Origin: Bradyrhizobium sp. NFR13
Lineage (GTDB): Bacteria > Pseudomonadota > Alphaproteobacteria > Rhizobiales > Xanthobacteraceae
Direction of reading: 5' to 3'
DNA length: 64,000 bases
Assembly: GCF_900114605.1 (NCBI RefSeq)
Contig: NZ_FOTP01000001.1
Span: forward strand, 372,001-436,000
Shown piece by piece: positions 28,490 through 37,452 of the stretch. Made by a program: the position numbers and the translations under genes. A model generated the notes under the pieces. It saw nothing but the letters and a program-made list of their open reading frames with translations. It was not told the DNA's origin and did not search any database. The number at the start of each line of letters is the position of its first letter. The stretch's first letter is position 1.

Positions 28490-28541
28490 TCACGCGCTGG
28501 CGTGAACAGTCCCCCGGCATGTCTGCCGGGGGCCTTGTTTT
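28490..28541 (+). terminator. Tandem hairpins with T-tract on the plus strand
   Basis: A 6-bp stem (TCACGC 28490-28495 / GCGTGA 28500-28505) is followed by a perfect 9-bp stem (CCCCCGGCA 28511-28519 / TGCCGGGGG 28524-28532) and CCTTGTTTTC. The T-rich side is on the plus strand although both flanking genes are minus. It could end porin transcripts from the minus side less efficiently, or end an unknown plus-strand RNA. Confidence 0.6.
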
Positions 28542-28568
28542 CAACACCGATGCGGTGGTCGATCAGGC

Positions 28569-30095
28569 TCAGAATGACCGCAGGATCTGAACCGCGCCGT
28601 TGTAGAGGTTCTGATCGCGGATGGCGTAGGATGTGCCGGCAGGCTTGCCGACGACGTTGCCGGTGTAGGTGCCACCCAGGCTCTGATCCAGTCGGCTGTA
28701 GATGAATTCCGCCGAGAGCGTCAGATTCTGAACGGGCGTCCAGGCTGTTCTGGTGCCGACCTGCGTGGTGGCAAAGTCGAAATTGTTAGTGGTCCCAGAC
28801 AGAACGCCAGCGGATGAAGCCGCTGCCGAGGACGAACTGGTGCCGAAGCCCCGCGTTGTCGAAGCGAAGGCTCCTGCCAGCAGAGCGTTGCCCGCGTCGC
28901 CGTAAGAGATATGGCTGTAGTTGGCGAACAGAGAGGTACGCCACGCCGGGTTCCAGTAATGTTCGAAGAAGCCGCTGACTTCCCAGGCCGAGCTCTGCAC
29001 GATCTGGCCGCCGGGCGCATAGACGCCATCGAGAACGTAGCCGAAGCCGACCGTGTTGCCATCGAACTTGGCGAACCGCCCCCCGCCCAGCGTATCGACG
29101 GTGCCCGCGAAGACATATTTCGCGGCGCCCTTGGCATAGGAAGCTTCCAGCTTGAGGCTGTCGCCCGCGCCGGTAGGCAGGTTCTTGAACTCGATAGCAC
29201 CACTCACAGCGAAGCCATAGGCATCGTCCGGGTGGCCCGAGGGTTCATTGGTGTAGTATTGAGCCGTCGCCTGATGCAGTGCTGCAGCGAAATGCAGCGT
29301 GCCCCATGCCTGATCGAGGCGCAGGTTGCCGACAACGTCCGGCATATGGTTGCCGCCAGCGGCATTGCCGAGGAACGTGTTCGACGACGAACCGTAGAAT
29401 GCGCCGGTGAACTGCGAGGCACCGGGCGCCACGATGAACGTGTTCACGTTCCACAGGCCGGCATTGCGATAGGGCGACGCATTCTCGAGCGAGATGGTGC
29501 CGGACACGCCGTTGCCGAACGACGCCGTATAGGCCAGCTGCGGGATGCCAGTCGCGTTGTTCGAGCCCGCGAAGAAACCGGAGGCAATGGTCGGCTTGGC
29601 GAGCGCCCATTGCGGGTCGAATTGCGAGACGGCCTTACCGAAGGTGAAACCTCCGAACTGGATGAATGCGAAATCTACCTCGACGAAGCCGCCGGCGATG
29701 CTTTCACGTCCCTGCGCGAAGTCGAAATGAATGTTGGAGAATGTACGAAGCAGACCATATTCGGTCGCCGTGCGCGTATCGGTGGTCAACGTCAGGCGCG
29801 GCTTGGTGTTGAAGTAATCTTTTGTGTAGAGATTGTTGCCGCCAGCGCCGCCGAACCAGTACGGCACGTCATAATTACTCGCGGCATTGAATGCGGTATC
29901 GATGCGAAGTGCACCGCCGATCTTGATGCAGGTGTCGGTGCCCGGGATGTAATAGAAGCCCGCGCCGTAAAGCGAACAGATCTTCACATACTCGACCGCC
30001 TTGGCCTTCACCGGCAGATCGGCCGCGTGTGCTCCGCCGATCGCGAGAATCCCTGCCGCCGAGCCGAGAACAAGAGTCTTGATAGTCGTCGTCAT
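28569..30095 (-). CDS. Outer-membrane porin (alphaproteobacterial, Bradyrhizobium type)
   Basis: This 508-residue protein has a signal peptide ending near IGGAHA and the Bradyrhizobium-type porin start ADLPVKAKAVEYVKICSLYGAGFYYIPGTDTCIKIGG. A long beta-rich region with alternating hydrophobic residues follows, ending in a C-terminal aromatic (RSF). The family forms trimeric channels for small solutes. GGAGG precedes ATG 30095, and a promoter lies about 100 bases upstream. Placed among transporter and catabolic genes, it may serve a specific substrate, but porin specificity cannot be read. Confidence 0.93.
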   Translation of the reverse strand: MTTTIKTLVLGSAAGILAIGGAHAADLPVKAKAVEYVKICSLYGAGFYYIPGTDTCIKIGGALRIDTAFNAASNYDVPYWFGGAGGNNLYTKDYFNTKPRLTLTTDTRTATEYGLLRTFSNIHFDFAQGRESIAGGFVEVDFAFIQFGGFTFGKAVSQFDPQWALAKPTIASGFFAGSNNATGIPQLAYTASFGNGVSGTISLENASPYRNAGLWNVNTFIVAPGASQFTGAFYGSSSNTFLGNAAGGNHMPDVVGNLRLDQAWGTLHFAAALHQATAQYYTNEPSGHPDDAYGFAVSGAIEFKNLPTGAGDSLKLEASYAKGAAKYVFAGTVDTLGGGRFAKFDGNTVGFGYVLDGVYAPGGQIVQSSAWEVSGFFEHYWNPAWRTSLFANYSHISYGDAGNALLAGAFASTTRGFGTSSSSAAASSAGVLSGTTNNFDFATTQVGTRTAWTPVQNLTLSAEFIYSRLDQSLGGTYTGNVVGKPAGTSYAIRDQNLYNGAVQILRSF

Positions 30096-30595
30096 TATAG
30101 CCCTCCGAATTGCCTTCGTTTCCTCAGTTAAATCTTACCTGGCCGCGCATCGCCGGCTCGCATTGATTGTTCGCGAGCGCGTAACACTGTTTTGATATAA
30201 GATATTGATGAGGTGATCGGCCTGTCAACGACGACGGCGAATTCCCGGCCAATGATGAACGGAGTGTGTCATTCGCGTTGCATTGACGCACAAATGAAGG
30301 GCGTCGTTTCGTCTTCGCGAACAACTATCAAAACTCATGCGCGCTGCGCGTCGAGAACGACGATCGCGAGGCCACCAATGGAGCTCGTATCATCTCACTG
30401 CGGCATTGCCGGCGGTCGCTTTAGTGAGTCGCTCCACAAGATGGAGCGCGTGCCGCGGCTCGCGCACGCGTGGTGATGTCATCGGGTGTATGCGGCGGCG
30501 CGTCCGACATGGTCGGCGTATGAATGTCGCCGTTATTGTCGAGCCTGCGTCATTTGGTCCCGCAGCGGATGCGAGCTGCTGTTCGACGCCCCCTG
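30096..30595. other. Intergenic region upstream of the porin gene
   Basis: These 500 bases hold the porin promoter near 30199-30228. They also hold a hairpin at 30430-30448 (7-bp arms CGCTCCA/TGGAGCG, 5-base loop) and another at 30447-30470 (CGCGTGC/GCACGCG). Neither has a T-run. I see no supported gene. Confidence 0.5.
30199..30228 (-). promoter_or_regulatory. Predicted porin promoter
   Basis: On the minus strand TTGACA (30223-30228) is followed after 18 bases by TATCTT (30199-30204). That is a good -35 and fair -10 for the housekeeping sigma factor. Transcription would start about 97 bases before the porin ATG. The surrounding AT-rich patch stands out from the GC-rich region. Confidence 0.5.
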
Positions 30596-31366
30596 TCAGC
30601 TCACCCCGCCATCGGCGATGATCGTGCGCCCGGTAAGCCATTTCGCTTCCGGCGACGCCAGAAACAGCGCGACGCCGGCGATGTCGTCGGTCTGTCCGAT
30701 GCGTCCCAGCGGCGTCATCGCCGCGATTCCCGCGCCGCGCTCGGCCAGGATCTGCGTCGTCATGTCGGTCTCGATCACACCGGGCGCGATCGTGTTGACT
30801 GTGATCCCGCGCGAGCCGAATTCCTTGGCGAGCGCATGCGACAGGGCAGCCACCGCCGCCTTGGAGGCCGCATAGATCGAGGTGGTCGGGATCGGCCGGG
30901 TAGCGAGCGCCGAGGAGAAGTTGATGATGCGTCCTCCTGGCGCGGTCAGATGCGGGAGCGCCGCCTGAATGACCGCGATCGTGCCAAGGACATTGGTATC
31001 GAAGGTGGTGCGAAACAGTTCGGAGTCGACCGCCTCGAACGGTCGATATTCCGCGACACCCGCGCAATTCACCAGAATGTCGAGATGCCCGAACCGCGCG
31101 ATGACTTGCGCGACCATCGCCCGTGCATCATCGGGATTGGAAATGTCACCGGCAACACCGATGCCTTGCGCTCCCAAATCGGCGATATCACCGAGTACTG
31201 CATGCGCCGCTGCGGATTCATTGCGGTAGCCGATCGCTACGCGACTGCCCGCGCTGGCAAAACGCCGTGCGATCGCAGCGCCCATCCCGCGCGAGCCGCC
31301 CGTGACCAGTACGACCTTGTCGCTCAACGAATCCCGGTCGGGCCGCCCTTGATTGCTGATGCTCAT
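30596..31366 (-). CDS. Short-chain dehydrogenase/reductase (SDR)
   Basis: This 256-residue SDR has TGGSRGMGAAIA cofactor loop, NCAGVAEY, catalytic Ser in NFSSALATR and Tyr-x3-Lys in YAASKAAV, and ends IIADGGVS like FabG-type enzymes. ATG 31366 overlaps the stop of the upstream oxidoreductase gene (ATGA). It is the last gene of the long minus-strand operon starting with DUF6282 at 39373. It likely oxidises or reduces an intermediate of that pathway. Confidence 0.87.
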   Translation of the reverse strand: MSISNQGRPDRDSLSDKVVLVTGGSRGMGAAIARRFASAGSRVAIGYRNESAAAHAVLGDIADLGAQGIGVAGDISNPDDARAMVAQVIARFGHLDILVNCAGVAEYRPFEAVDSELFRTTFDTNVLGTIAVIQAALPHLTAPGGRIINFSSALATRPIPTTSIYAASKAAVAALSHALAKEFGSRGITVNTIAPGVIETDMTTQILAERGAGIAAMTPLGRIGQTDDIAGVALFLASPEAKWLTGRTIIADGGVS

Positions 31367-32061
31367 GACCTGCCTGTTGCGGTGGGAGTGATTGCTGCGG
31401 TGCTGGCGTGCGACGCCATGTCTTCGACGGCCTGCTGCAGTCGCTTGCTCCATTGCAGCAGATACACTTCGCGGTCTTCGGCATCGACACGCGGCGCTGC
31501 GTAAGCGACGAACGGTTCAAGAGCTGTCATTCCGAGATATTCGATCATCAGGCGCTGCGCTGGCCACAGCACGGTCTGGATGTCGCCATAGGCGTCGCCA
31601 GCCGAGAACCGTTGCCGGGTGCCGCCGGTGCTGAGGCACAGCAGACCACGCTTGTCGGGAAAGAAGCCGCTGGCAAAGCGGCGACCGTCGGCATAGGCGA
31701 AGCCATAAGCGAGCACGCGGTCGAACCAGCCCTTCAGGATGGCCGGCATGCCGCCCCACCAGATCGGGTAGAGCCAGACGACGAGATCGGCGTCGCGAAA
31801 TCGTTGCTGTTCGCGCACGAGATCCACCGCAAAGCTGTCGCTACCATACGCATGGGCCTGTTCGGTCTGATAGTGAAACCGCTCCGCGTTCGCCACTGCA
31901 TTGAAGTCATGCCGCCCGGCGACCGGATCGAATTGCTCGGCATAGAGATCGGACACCACCACCGTGTGGCCGGCCTGACGCAGCGCCGCGACACCGGCGT
32001 CCTTCAGGGCGCCAGTGAACGACGTCGGCTCGGGATGTGCGTAGACCATCAAGACATTCAT
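31363..32061 (-). CDS. NAD(P)H-dependent oxidoreductase, flavodoxin-like fold (KefF/NQO type)
   Basis: This 232-residue protein has the flavodoxin-like FMN/FAD fold of quinone reductases. MNVLMVYAHPEPTSF binds the flavin phosphate; the IWWGGMPAILKGWFDRVL segment and TGGTRQRFS are typical. Members reduce quinones or other electrophiles by two electrons. It lies between the LivH permease and the SDR in one operon and may reduce a quinone-like or aromatic intermediate (inference). Confidence 0.88.
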   Translation of the reverse strand: MNVLMVYAHPEPTSFTGALKDAGVAALRQAGHTVVVSDLYAEQFDPVAGRHDFNAVANAERFHYQTEQAHAYGSDSFAVDLVREQQRFRDADLVVWLYPIWWGGMPAILKGWFDRVLAYGFAYADGRRFASGFFPDKRGLLCLSTGGTRQRFSAGDAYGDIQTVLWPAQRLMIEYLGMTALEPFVAYAAPRVDAEDREVYLLQWSKRLQQAVEDMASHASTAAITPTATGRS

Positions 32062-32091
32062 CGCGATACTCTCACAAGCGACGTCATCGGA

Positions 32092-32979
32092 TCAGGCGCT
32101 CTTTGCCCTGCCGGCGAACAATCCACTCGGGAAGAACAGGAGGACGATGAGCAGCACCGTCAGCGCCACGATGTTCTTGAAGCCGGCACCGAAGAACACG
32201 ATAGCGCCGGACTGGATGACACCGAGGAAGATGCCGCCGACCAGCGCCGCCGGCGCACTCCCGAAGCCCCCGATGATCGCCGCAATGAAGCCATTGATGC
32301 CGAACGGACCGCCGACGCTGTAGGCCGTATATTGCGTCGGCGTGATGAGGATGCCGGCGGCGGCGCCCAAAGCGGCGCTGAGTGCGAAGGACACGATCAA
32401 CATGCGCTCGACGGGAATTCCCAGGAGTGCCGCCGCCTCGCGATTTTGCGAACAGGCTCGCAACGCCCGCCCCATCCGCGTGCGGTTGAAGAATTGCGTC
32501 AGGGCGAAAACCATCAAGGCGCCGCATCCGAGCACCCAGAACAGCTGATAGCCGATCGCGATCGGCCCGATCTTCAGCGGCCCGCCGGAGGTGAATTCGG
32601 GATAGGTCCGCGGCTGATCGCCCAGAGTGAGAATGACGACCTGTTCGATCAGCAACTGAATCGCCAGAGTCGCGAGAATAATCGCGAACAACGGCGCCTT
32701 GCGACGCCACATCGGATTGATGATGGCAATCTGCACCAGCACGCCGATGCCCGCGACCAGGATCGTGGAGAGCACCGCCGAGACATAGATCGGCAAGCCG
32801 AATTGCGTCAGCAGCGTATGTGCGAACATGCCGCCGAGCATGACGAACACGCCCTGCGCGAAATTGACGATGCCGCTGGCATTGTAGATGACGCAAAATC
32901 CGATCGCGACCAGTCCGTAGATCAGTCCGATACCGACGCCGTTGACGAGGCTCTGGACGAGTTCGACTGCGCTAGGCAT
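32092..32979 (-). CDS. Branched-chain-type ABC transporter permease (LivH family)
   Basis: This 295-residue permease has about eight helices with the LivH pattern: GLVAIGFCVIYNASGIVNFAQG at the N-terminus and NGFIAAIIGGFGSAPAALVGG at the C-terminus. Its start overlaps the LivG-type gene by 8 bases. It belongs to the second liv-type importer of the window, inside the DUF6282 operon. Confidence 0.92.
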   Translation of the reverse strand: MPSAVELVQSLVNGVGIGLIYGLVAIGFCVIYNASGIVNFAQGVFVMLGGMFAHTLLTQFGLPIYVSAVLSTILVAGIGVLVQIAIINPMWRRKAPLFAIILATLAIQLLIEQVVILTLGDQPRTYPEFTSGGPLKIGPIAIGYQLFWVLGCGALMVFALTQFFNRTRMGRALRACSQNREAAALLGIPVERMLIVSFALSAALGAAAGILITPTQYTAYSVGGPFGINGFIAAIIGGFGSAPAALVGGIFLGVIQSGAIVFFGAGFKNIVALTVLLIVLLFFPSGLFAGRAKSA

Positions 32980-33745
32980 ATGCTGCCTCCTCTACGCCGA
33001 GATAGGCGGCAATGACTTCGGGGTGAACCTTGATTTCGTCCGGCGTGCCTTCGGCAATCTTCCGGCCGAAATCGAGCACAGCGATCCGGTGTGCGATCCG
33101 CGTAACCAGACCGACATCGTGCTCGATCAGCAGCACCGTGGTGCCCTGGCGATTGATCTTCTCGATGATATGCGCGAGCCCATCGGTCTCCTGCGTATTG
33201 AGACCGGCGGCCGGCTCGTCGAGCAGCAGCAGTCGCGGCCTGGATGCCAATGCGCGCGCGACCTCGAGCAGACGTTGCTGGCCATAGGGAAGCAACTCGG
33301 CATCGAGATCGGCTTGCGCGCCAAGCCCGACGAAATCGAGCAGTTCGCGTGCCCGTTCATGAACCTCCGCCTCCTGCCTGCGAAACCAGGAGGGCCGCAG
33401 CAGCGCCGCGGCGACGCCGCCCCGGGTGGCGAGGTGGCAACCAACCTCGACATTCTCGGCGACGGACATCCCCTTGAACAACTGCACGAGCTGAAACGTC
33501 CGGATCAGCCCCATGGCGGCGATCTGATCCTGGCGCATCCGCGTGGTGTCGCGACCATCGAAGGCAATGCTTCCCGAGGTGGAATTCAGGAAGCCAGAGA
33601 TCATGCTGAAGAATGTGGTCTTGCCTGCGCCGTTCGGACCAATCACTGCGAAGAGGCTCCCTTGGGGGACTTCGAGATCGATTTCGTTATTGGCGAGCAG
33701 CCCGCCAAAACGCTTGGTCAGACCCTTGACCTTGAGGAGAGCCAT
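32972..33745 (-). CDS. Branched-chain-type ABC transporter ATPase (LivG family)
   Basis: This 257-residue ATPase has Walker A GPNGAGKTT, the LivG-type signature LPYGQQRLLEVARAL, Walker B LLLLDEPAAGL and LLIEHDV. ATG 33745 with GGGGAGG upstream is preferred over a GTG at 33751. It follows the LivM-type gene after 2 bases. Confidence 0.93.
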   Translation of the reverse strand: MALLKVKGLTKRFGGLLANNEIDLEVPQGSLFAVIGPNGAGKTTFFSMISGFLNSTSGSIAFDGRDTTRMRQDQIAAMGLIRTFQLVQLFKGMSVAENVEVGCHLATRGGVAAALLRPSWFRRQEAEVHERARELLDFVGLGAQADLDAELLPYGQQRLLEVARALASRPRLLLLDEPAAGLNTQETDGLAHIIEKINRQGTTVLLIEHDVGLVTRIAHRIAVLDFGRKIAEGTPDEIKVHPEVIAAYLGVEEAAYA

Positions 33746-33747
33746 CG

Positions 33748-34731
33748 TCACGCCTCCCCTTTGTCTTTGCGCGGGCGAAACAGCGCGCCGAGCGCAGAAA
33801 GTCCCTTGGGCGCATAGATCAGCATCAGCAGCAGCACCAGCGCATAGGCGATGTCCTGGAATCGGCCGGTGCTGCGGAAGATTTCCGGTAGCAATGATGC
33901 AACGATGGCCCCGACGACCGGACCGATTAGCGTGCCGACGCCGCCGATATAGAGCATCGTGAAGGTCACAATGACCATCTGCGGACCGAATACTTCAGGA
34001 CTGATGAAGCCGACCGTATGCGCGAACAGCGATCCGGCGGCCGACGCATACAATCCGGCGATGACGAAGGCGATGAGCTTGAAGCGCGAAATGCGAATGC
34101 CGAGCGCAGCGGCGCCGTTCTCGCTTCCTGAAATGGCGCGCAGTCCGCGGCCAAAACGGGAATCGCGCAGACGCTGCGATATCCAGAAGCCGACCAGCAG
34201 CAGCCCGCCGAGGCAGAGCAGCTTCAGCCTTTCGTCTTCGACGGTCAGGCTGCCGATGCCGAGCGGCGGGATGCCGGCATAGCCCATATAGCCCTGGGTC
34301 AGGCTGGTCCACTGGACCGAGATGTCATAGGTGATGAGGCCCAGCGCAAAGGTGGCCATCGCGAGATAGTGGCCGCGCAGACGCAGCGTGGGATAGCCGA
34401 TCACAAGCGCAGCTATTCCCGCAACGCCCATCGAGGCGATGAGGGCGAGCGCAGGCTCCCAATTATACTGCACGCAGAGAATGGCACTACCGTAGCCGCC
34501 GATACAGGCAAAGGCGTTCTGGCCGAAGGATGCCTGGCCCGTATAGCCCATGAAGAAATTCAACCCGAGGCAAAAAATGCCGTAGATCATCGCGAGCTGC
34601 ATCACCGTCAGCAGGTAGCCGCCATAAACAAGGACGGCGGCGAACAGCAGCGCTCCGGCCCCGAGCAGGCCGAGAGAGAAACGATCCAGACGTGCAGCCG
34701 GCTTAGGTGAAGTAATAGCGAGCGAGGTCAT
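33748..34731 (-). CDS. Branched-chain-type ABC transporter permease (LivM family)
   Basis: This 327-residue permease has about ten helices. LivM features are CLGLNFFMGYTGQASFGQNAF and FTMLYIGGVGTLIGPVVGA. ATG 34731 is chosen; a much longer in-frame extension reads through the LivF-type gene in another frame and is not credible. The gene overlaps livF by 29 bases. Confidence 0.9.
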   Translation of the reverse strand: MTSLAITSPKPAARLDRFSLGLLGAGALLFAAVLVYGGYLLTVMQLAMIYGIFCLGLNFFMGYTGQASFGQNAFACIGGYGSAILCVQYNWEPALALIASMGVAGIAALVIGYPTLRLRGHYLAMATFALGLITYDISVQWTSLTQGYMGYAGIPPLGIGSLTVEDERLKLLCLGGLLLVGFWISQRLRDSRFGRGLRAISGSENGAAALGIRISRFKLIAFVIAGLYASAAGSLFAHTVGFISPEVFGPQMVIVTFTMLYIGGVGTLIGPVVGAIVASLLPEIFRSTGRFQDIAYALVLLLMLIYAPKGLSALGALFRPRKDKGEA

Positions 34732-35431
34732 GATGCGATTCAATCTCCTGTGTCGGCAACTCGGCCCGAACGCTTCCAGAGGCAAGAATGTAAACTCGCT
34801 GGGCGAGCTTGAGCGCCAGCGGCGCTTTCTGCTCGACCAGCAAAATGCCGAGGCCTTCCTTGTTGAGAGCGCCGAGCGTCGACAGAATTTCGGAGGCGAC
34901 GCGCGGCGCCAAGCCAAGCGACGGCTCATCGAGAATGAGCAGCTTCGGATCCGCCATCAGTGCGCGGCCGACGGCCAGCATCTGCTGCTCGCCACCGGAC
35001 ATGGACGAGGCGGTCTGGTCGATGCGTTCGCGCAGCCGCGGAAATAGTGAGAACACCTTCTCCAGTTGCCGCTCGCTGTGAGCCTGCGGACCGGACAGTT
35101 TGTAGGCGCCCAGTTGCAGGTTCTCCCGCACGCTCATGTCGCCGAACAAACCGCGCCCTTCCTGCACCATGATGATGCCGAGCCCGGCCAGTTCATGGGT
35201 GCGCAGATGGGTGACGTCCCGGCCATTGAAGACGATCTGGCCGGTGCTGGCGATCAGCCGCGTGATGGCGCGAAGCAAGGTGGTCTTGCCCGCACCATTC
35301 GGCCCCAGAATGGTGACGAACTCGCCCGGCGCCACGTGAAGTGCCGTCGACCGCAGCGCTTCGATATGACCGTAGCGCGCCGTCAGATCGCGCACCGTGA
35401 TCAGTGGGGTGATGTCCGCCATCGCCGTCAT
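34703..35431 (-). CDS. Branched-chain-type ABC transporter ATPase (LivF family)
   Basis: This 242-residue ATPase has Walker A GPNGAGKTT, signature SMSGGEQQMLAVGRALM, Walker B LLILDEPSLGL and LLVEQKA. Its start overlaps the binding-protein stop (ATGA at 35428-35431). Another ATG at 35422 is possible. The order binding protein, F, M, G, H differs from the J-H-M-G-F order of the first liv set. Confidence 0.92.
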   Translation of the reverse strand: MTAMADITPLITVRDLTARYGHIEALRSTALHVAPGEFVTILGPNGAGKTTLLRAITRLIASTGQIVFNGRDVTHLRTHELAGLGIIMVQEGRGLFGDMSVRENLQLGAYKLSGPQAHSERQLEKVFSLFPRLRERIDQTASSMSGGEQQMLAVGRALMADPKLLILDEPSLGLAPRVASEILSTLGALNKEGLGILLVEQKAPLALKLAQRVYILASGSVRAELPTQEIESHHDLARYYFT

Positions 35432-36579
35432 TTCTGGAGAACCAGAACGCCGTCCTTCACGAACGCGATCACATAAGGATTTCTGGTGATGCCTATATGG
35501 TTCTCGACGCTGAAATCGTAGGACGCGCCTGCGCCGTCGTAATGGCCAAGTTTCTCGAAGGCGTCACGCACGGCCGTCCCATCGGTCGAGTTCGCCTTTT
35601 TCATGGCGGCGGCCATCATCATGATGGAGTCCCAGGCACGCGAGGCCTGCGCGTTGTCGGACTTGCCAAACTTCGCTTTCATCGCCTTGACAAACGGCTC
35701 GGCGGCCGCGCGTGCGGCGGGGTCCGTGATGACGCTGATGTCATCAGCCGCCACTTGGATCAGGGGCGACGGAACCAGATACTGGTCGCCGAGCACCTTG
35801 CCCGCAGAGAGCAGGATATCGAGCTCGTTGATGCTGCCTAGCATCAGCATCTTGGTCAGGCCGAGGCTGCGGATGTTGTTGGCGACGGTTACCACCGCAT
35901 TGCCCTGCCCCAGCATGATGATCGCGCCGGCGCCGGCCGCATTGATGCGACCGATCTGGACGCTAAAGTCGGCGTCATCCTGCTGGTAGGACTCGTTGGC
36001 CACGACGGTCAGTCCGAATTCCTCGGCGCCCTTTTCCGCCAGACCGCGCATCAGCAGGCTGTACGGGCTCGGATCGGAGAGGATGCCAACCTTGCGGATC
36101 TCGGTCTTGTCCTTCAGATACTGATAGCGCGCATCCACCTCGAATTTGGGTGGCGGCAGGAACTGGAAGGCCCACTTCTGCTCGTCCGGCTGACGCGGCA
36201 GAATCGAACAGAGAAACATCGGCAGCTTGGCTCTGGAGACGAAGCTCGCGGCGGCAAAGTTTCCGGCCGAGATGCAACCACTGTCAAAGGCAGCGACCTT
36301 GTCGTCTGTCATCATCTTGCGATAGACGACCACTGCCTGCTGCGGCGTCGACTTATTGTCCTCGATCAACAGTTCGAGCTTCTTGCCAAGGACGCCGCCT
36401 TGCGCATTGACCGCTTCAACGGCGATCTGCATCCCGTCACGCCAGTGACCGTCGGTCGCCGACCCGTAGCCCGTCAAACCCAGCGACGATCCGATTTTGA
36501 TCGTCTGCTGCGCAGACGCCGGCATTGCCAGCGTGAGCGCGAACAGCGTGGCGCAAATTGACGCCTTGCGTGGTCTCAT
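35428..36579 (-). CDS. Branched-chain-type ABC transporter substrate-binding protein
   Basis: This 383-residue periplasmic protein has a signal peptide (cleavage near PASAQQ) and the type 1 PBP core starting TIKIGSSLGLTGYGS. The DNKSTPQQAVVVYRKMM segment is family-typical. In related clusters such proteins often bind aromatic or cyclic carboxylates rather than amino acids. It follows the HpcH/HpaI aldolase gene by 69 bases and leads the transporter genes. Confidence 0.9.
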   Translation of the reverse strand: MRPRKASICATLFALTLAMPASAQQTIKIGSSLGLTGYGSATDGHWRDGMQIAVEAVNAQGGVLGKKLELLIEDNKSTPQQAVVVYRKMMTDDKVAAFDSGCISAGNFAAASFVSRAKLPMFLCSILPRQPDEQKWAFQFLPPPKFEVDARYQYLKDKTEIRKVGILSDPSPYSLLMRGLAEKGAEEFGLTVVANESYQQDDADFSVQIGRINAAGAGAIIMLGQGNAVVTVANNIRSLGLTKMLMLGSINELDILLSAGKVLGDQYLVPSPLIQVAADDISVITDPAARAAAEPFVKAMKAKFGKSDNAQASRAWDSIMMMAAAMKKANSTDGTAVRDAFEKLGHYDGAGASYDFSVENHIGITRNPYVIAFVKDGVLVLQK

Positions 36580-36648
36580 GTTTCCGTCCCCTGTCTGTTT
36601 TCTTTTCAGCTTGAACGCTGATTGAAGATTACTCGGTCTATCGCGCGC

Positions 36649-37413
36649 TCATCCGACCTTGTCCCGGACATCGCGCAGGCCCGCCGTCGCCGCCTGGCGC
36701 AGGAAGCCCTGGTCCGACGAAAGCACGAAGACGCTGGCACCGAGCGAATTCAGCCAGGCGGCCTCGCTCGCATTGCCGACATAGACGCTGATCGGCTTGT
36801 TGGCCTTGCGTGCGGCTTCCGAGATACGTTCGACTGCGCGCAACACATCGGGAGGATCTTTCGATTCATCGCCGAAGGCTGCGGTCAGATCGCCCCGTCC
36901 GATAAACAGCGAGTCGACGCCGTCAACGGCTGCAATGGCGTCGATCTCGTCCAGCGCCACCGGATCCTCGATCTGGGCTACGAACACCATCCGGGCATCC
37001 GCATCCGCAATGTGCCGCCACATCGGTATGCCGGAATAGCGACCCGCGCGCGTGCTGGTCGCAAAGCCGCGGCTGCCGCCGCGATAGCGCAACATCGCTG
37101 CTACCTCGCGCGCATAGGCTGCGCTCTTGACATGAGGGACCAGGACGCCGGTTGCGCCGCAATCGAGCACCGAGAGAATGGCCTCGGGTCCCGGCACCCG
37201 AACCAGCGCCGGCGTGTCGGTTGCCCGCGCAGCCATCAACGCGATGTCGCTGCTGGTACGATCGAATGGCCCGTGCTCCTGATCGATCACGACGAAGTCG
37301 TAACCGATCTCGCCGAAGATTTCGGTGCCATGACCGGTCGGTGTCTTCAGAAACGTGCCGACGAGTTTCTGGCCGCCAAGCATGCGCTGCCGGAATGTGG
37401 AAGCGGTTGTCAT
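36649..37413 (-). CDS. HpcH/HpaI-family class II pyruvate aldolase
   Basis: This 254-residue metal-dependent aldolase is of the 4-hydroxy-2-oxoheptanedioate / 2-keto-3-deoxy-sugar-acid family. Catalytic His47 is in DQEHGPF, Arg72 in VRVPG, metal ligands Glu149 (QIED) and Asp175 (GRGDLT). The reaction is reversible cleavage of a 4-hydroxy-2-oxoacid to pyruvate and an aldehyde. It lies in the DUF6282 operon, upstream of the liv-type genes, and would make the central-metabolism products. The aldehyde dehydrogenase at 25.0 kb could take the aldehyde (inference). Confidence 0.9.
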   Translation of the reverse strand: MTTASTFRQRMLGGQKLVGTFLKTPTGHGTEIFGEIGYDFVVIDQEHGPFDRTSSDIALMAARATDTPALVRVPGPEAILSVLDCGATGVLVPHVKSAAYAREVAAMLRYRGGSRGFATSTRAGRYSGIPMWRHIADADARMVFVAQIEDPVALDEIDAIAAVDGVDSLFIGRGDLTAAFGDESKDPPDVLRAVERISEAARKANKPISVYVGNASEAAWLNSLGASVFVLSSDQGFLRQAATAGLRDVRDKVG

Positions 37414-37452
37414 CTTTGATAATCCTGTTGCCGTTGCGGAGTGGGCTGCCGG

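Noticed and set aside
30213-30476. Open frame in the gap upstream of the porin
   Set aside because: It has no ribosome site, no recognisable pattern and overlaps the predicted porin promoter.
33748-34929. LivM-type protein of 393 residues starting at 34929
   Set aside because: The extra 66 residues are Arg/Ser-rich out-of-frame reading of the LivF-type gene; ATG 34731 gives the normal length.
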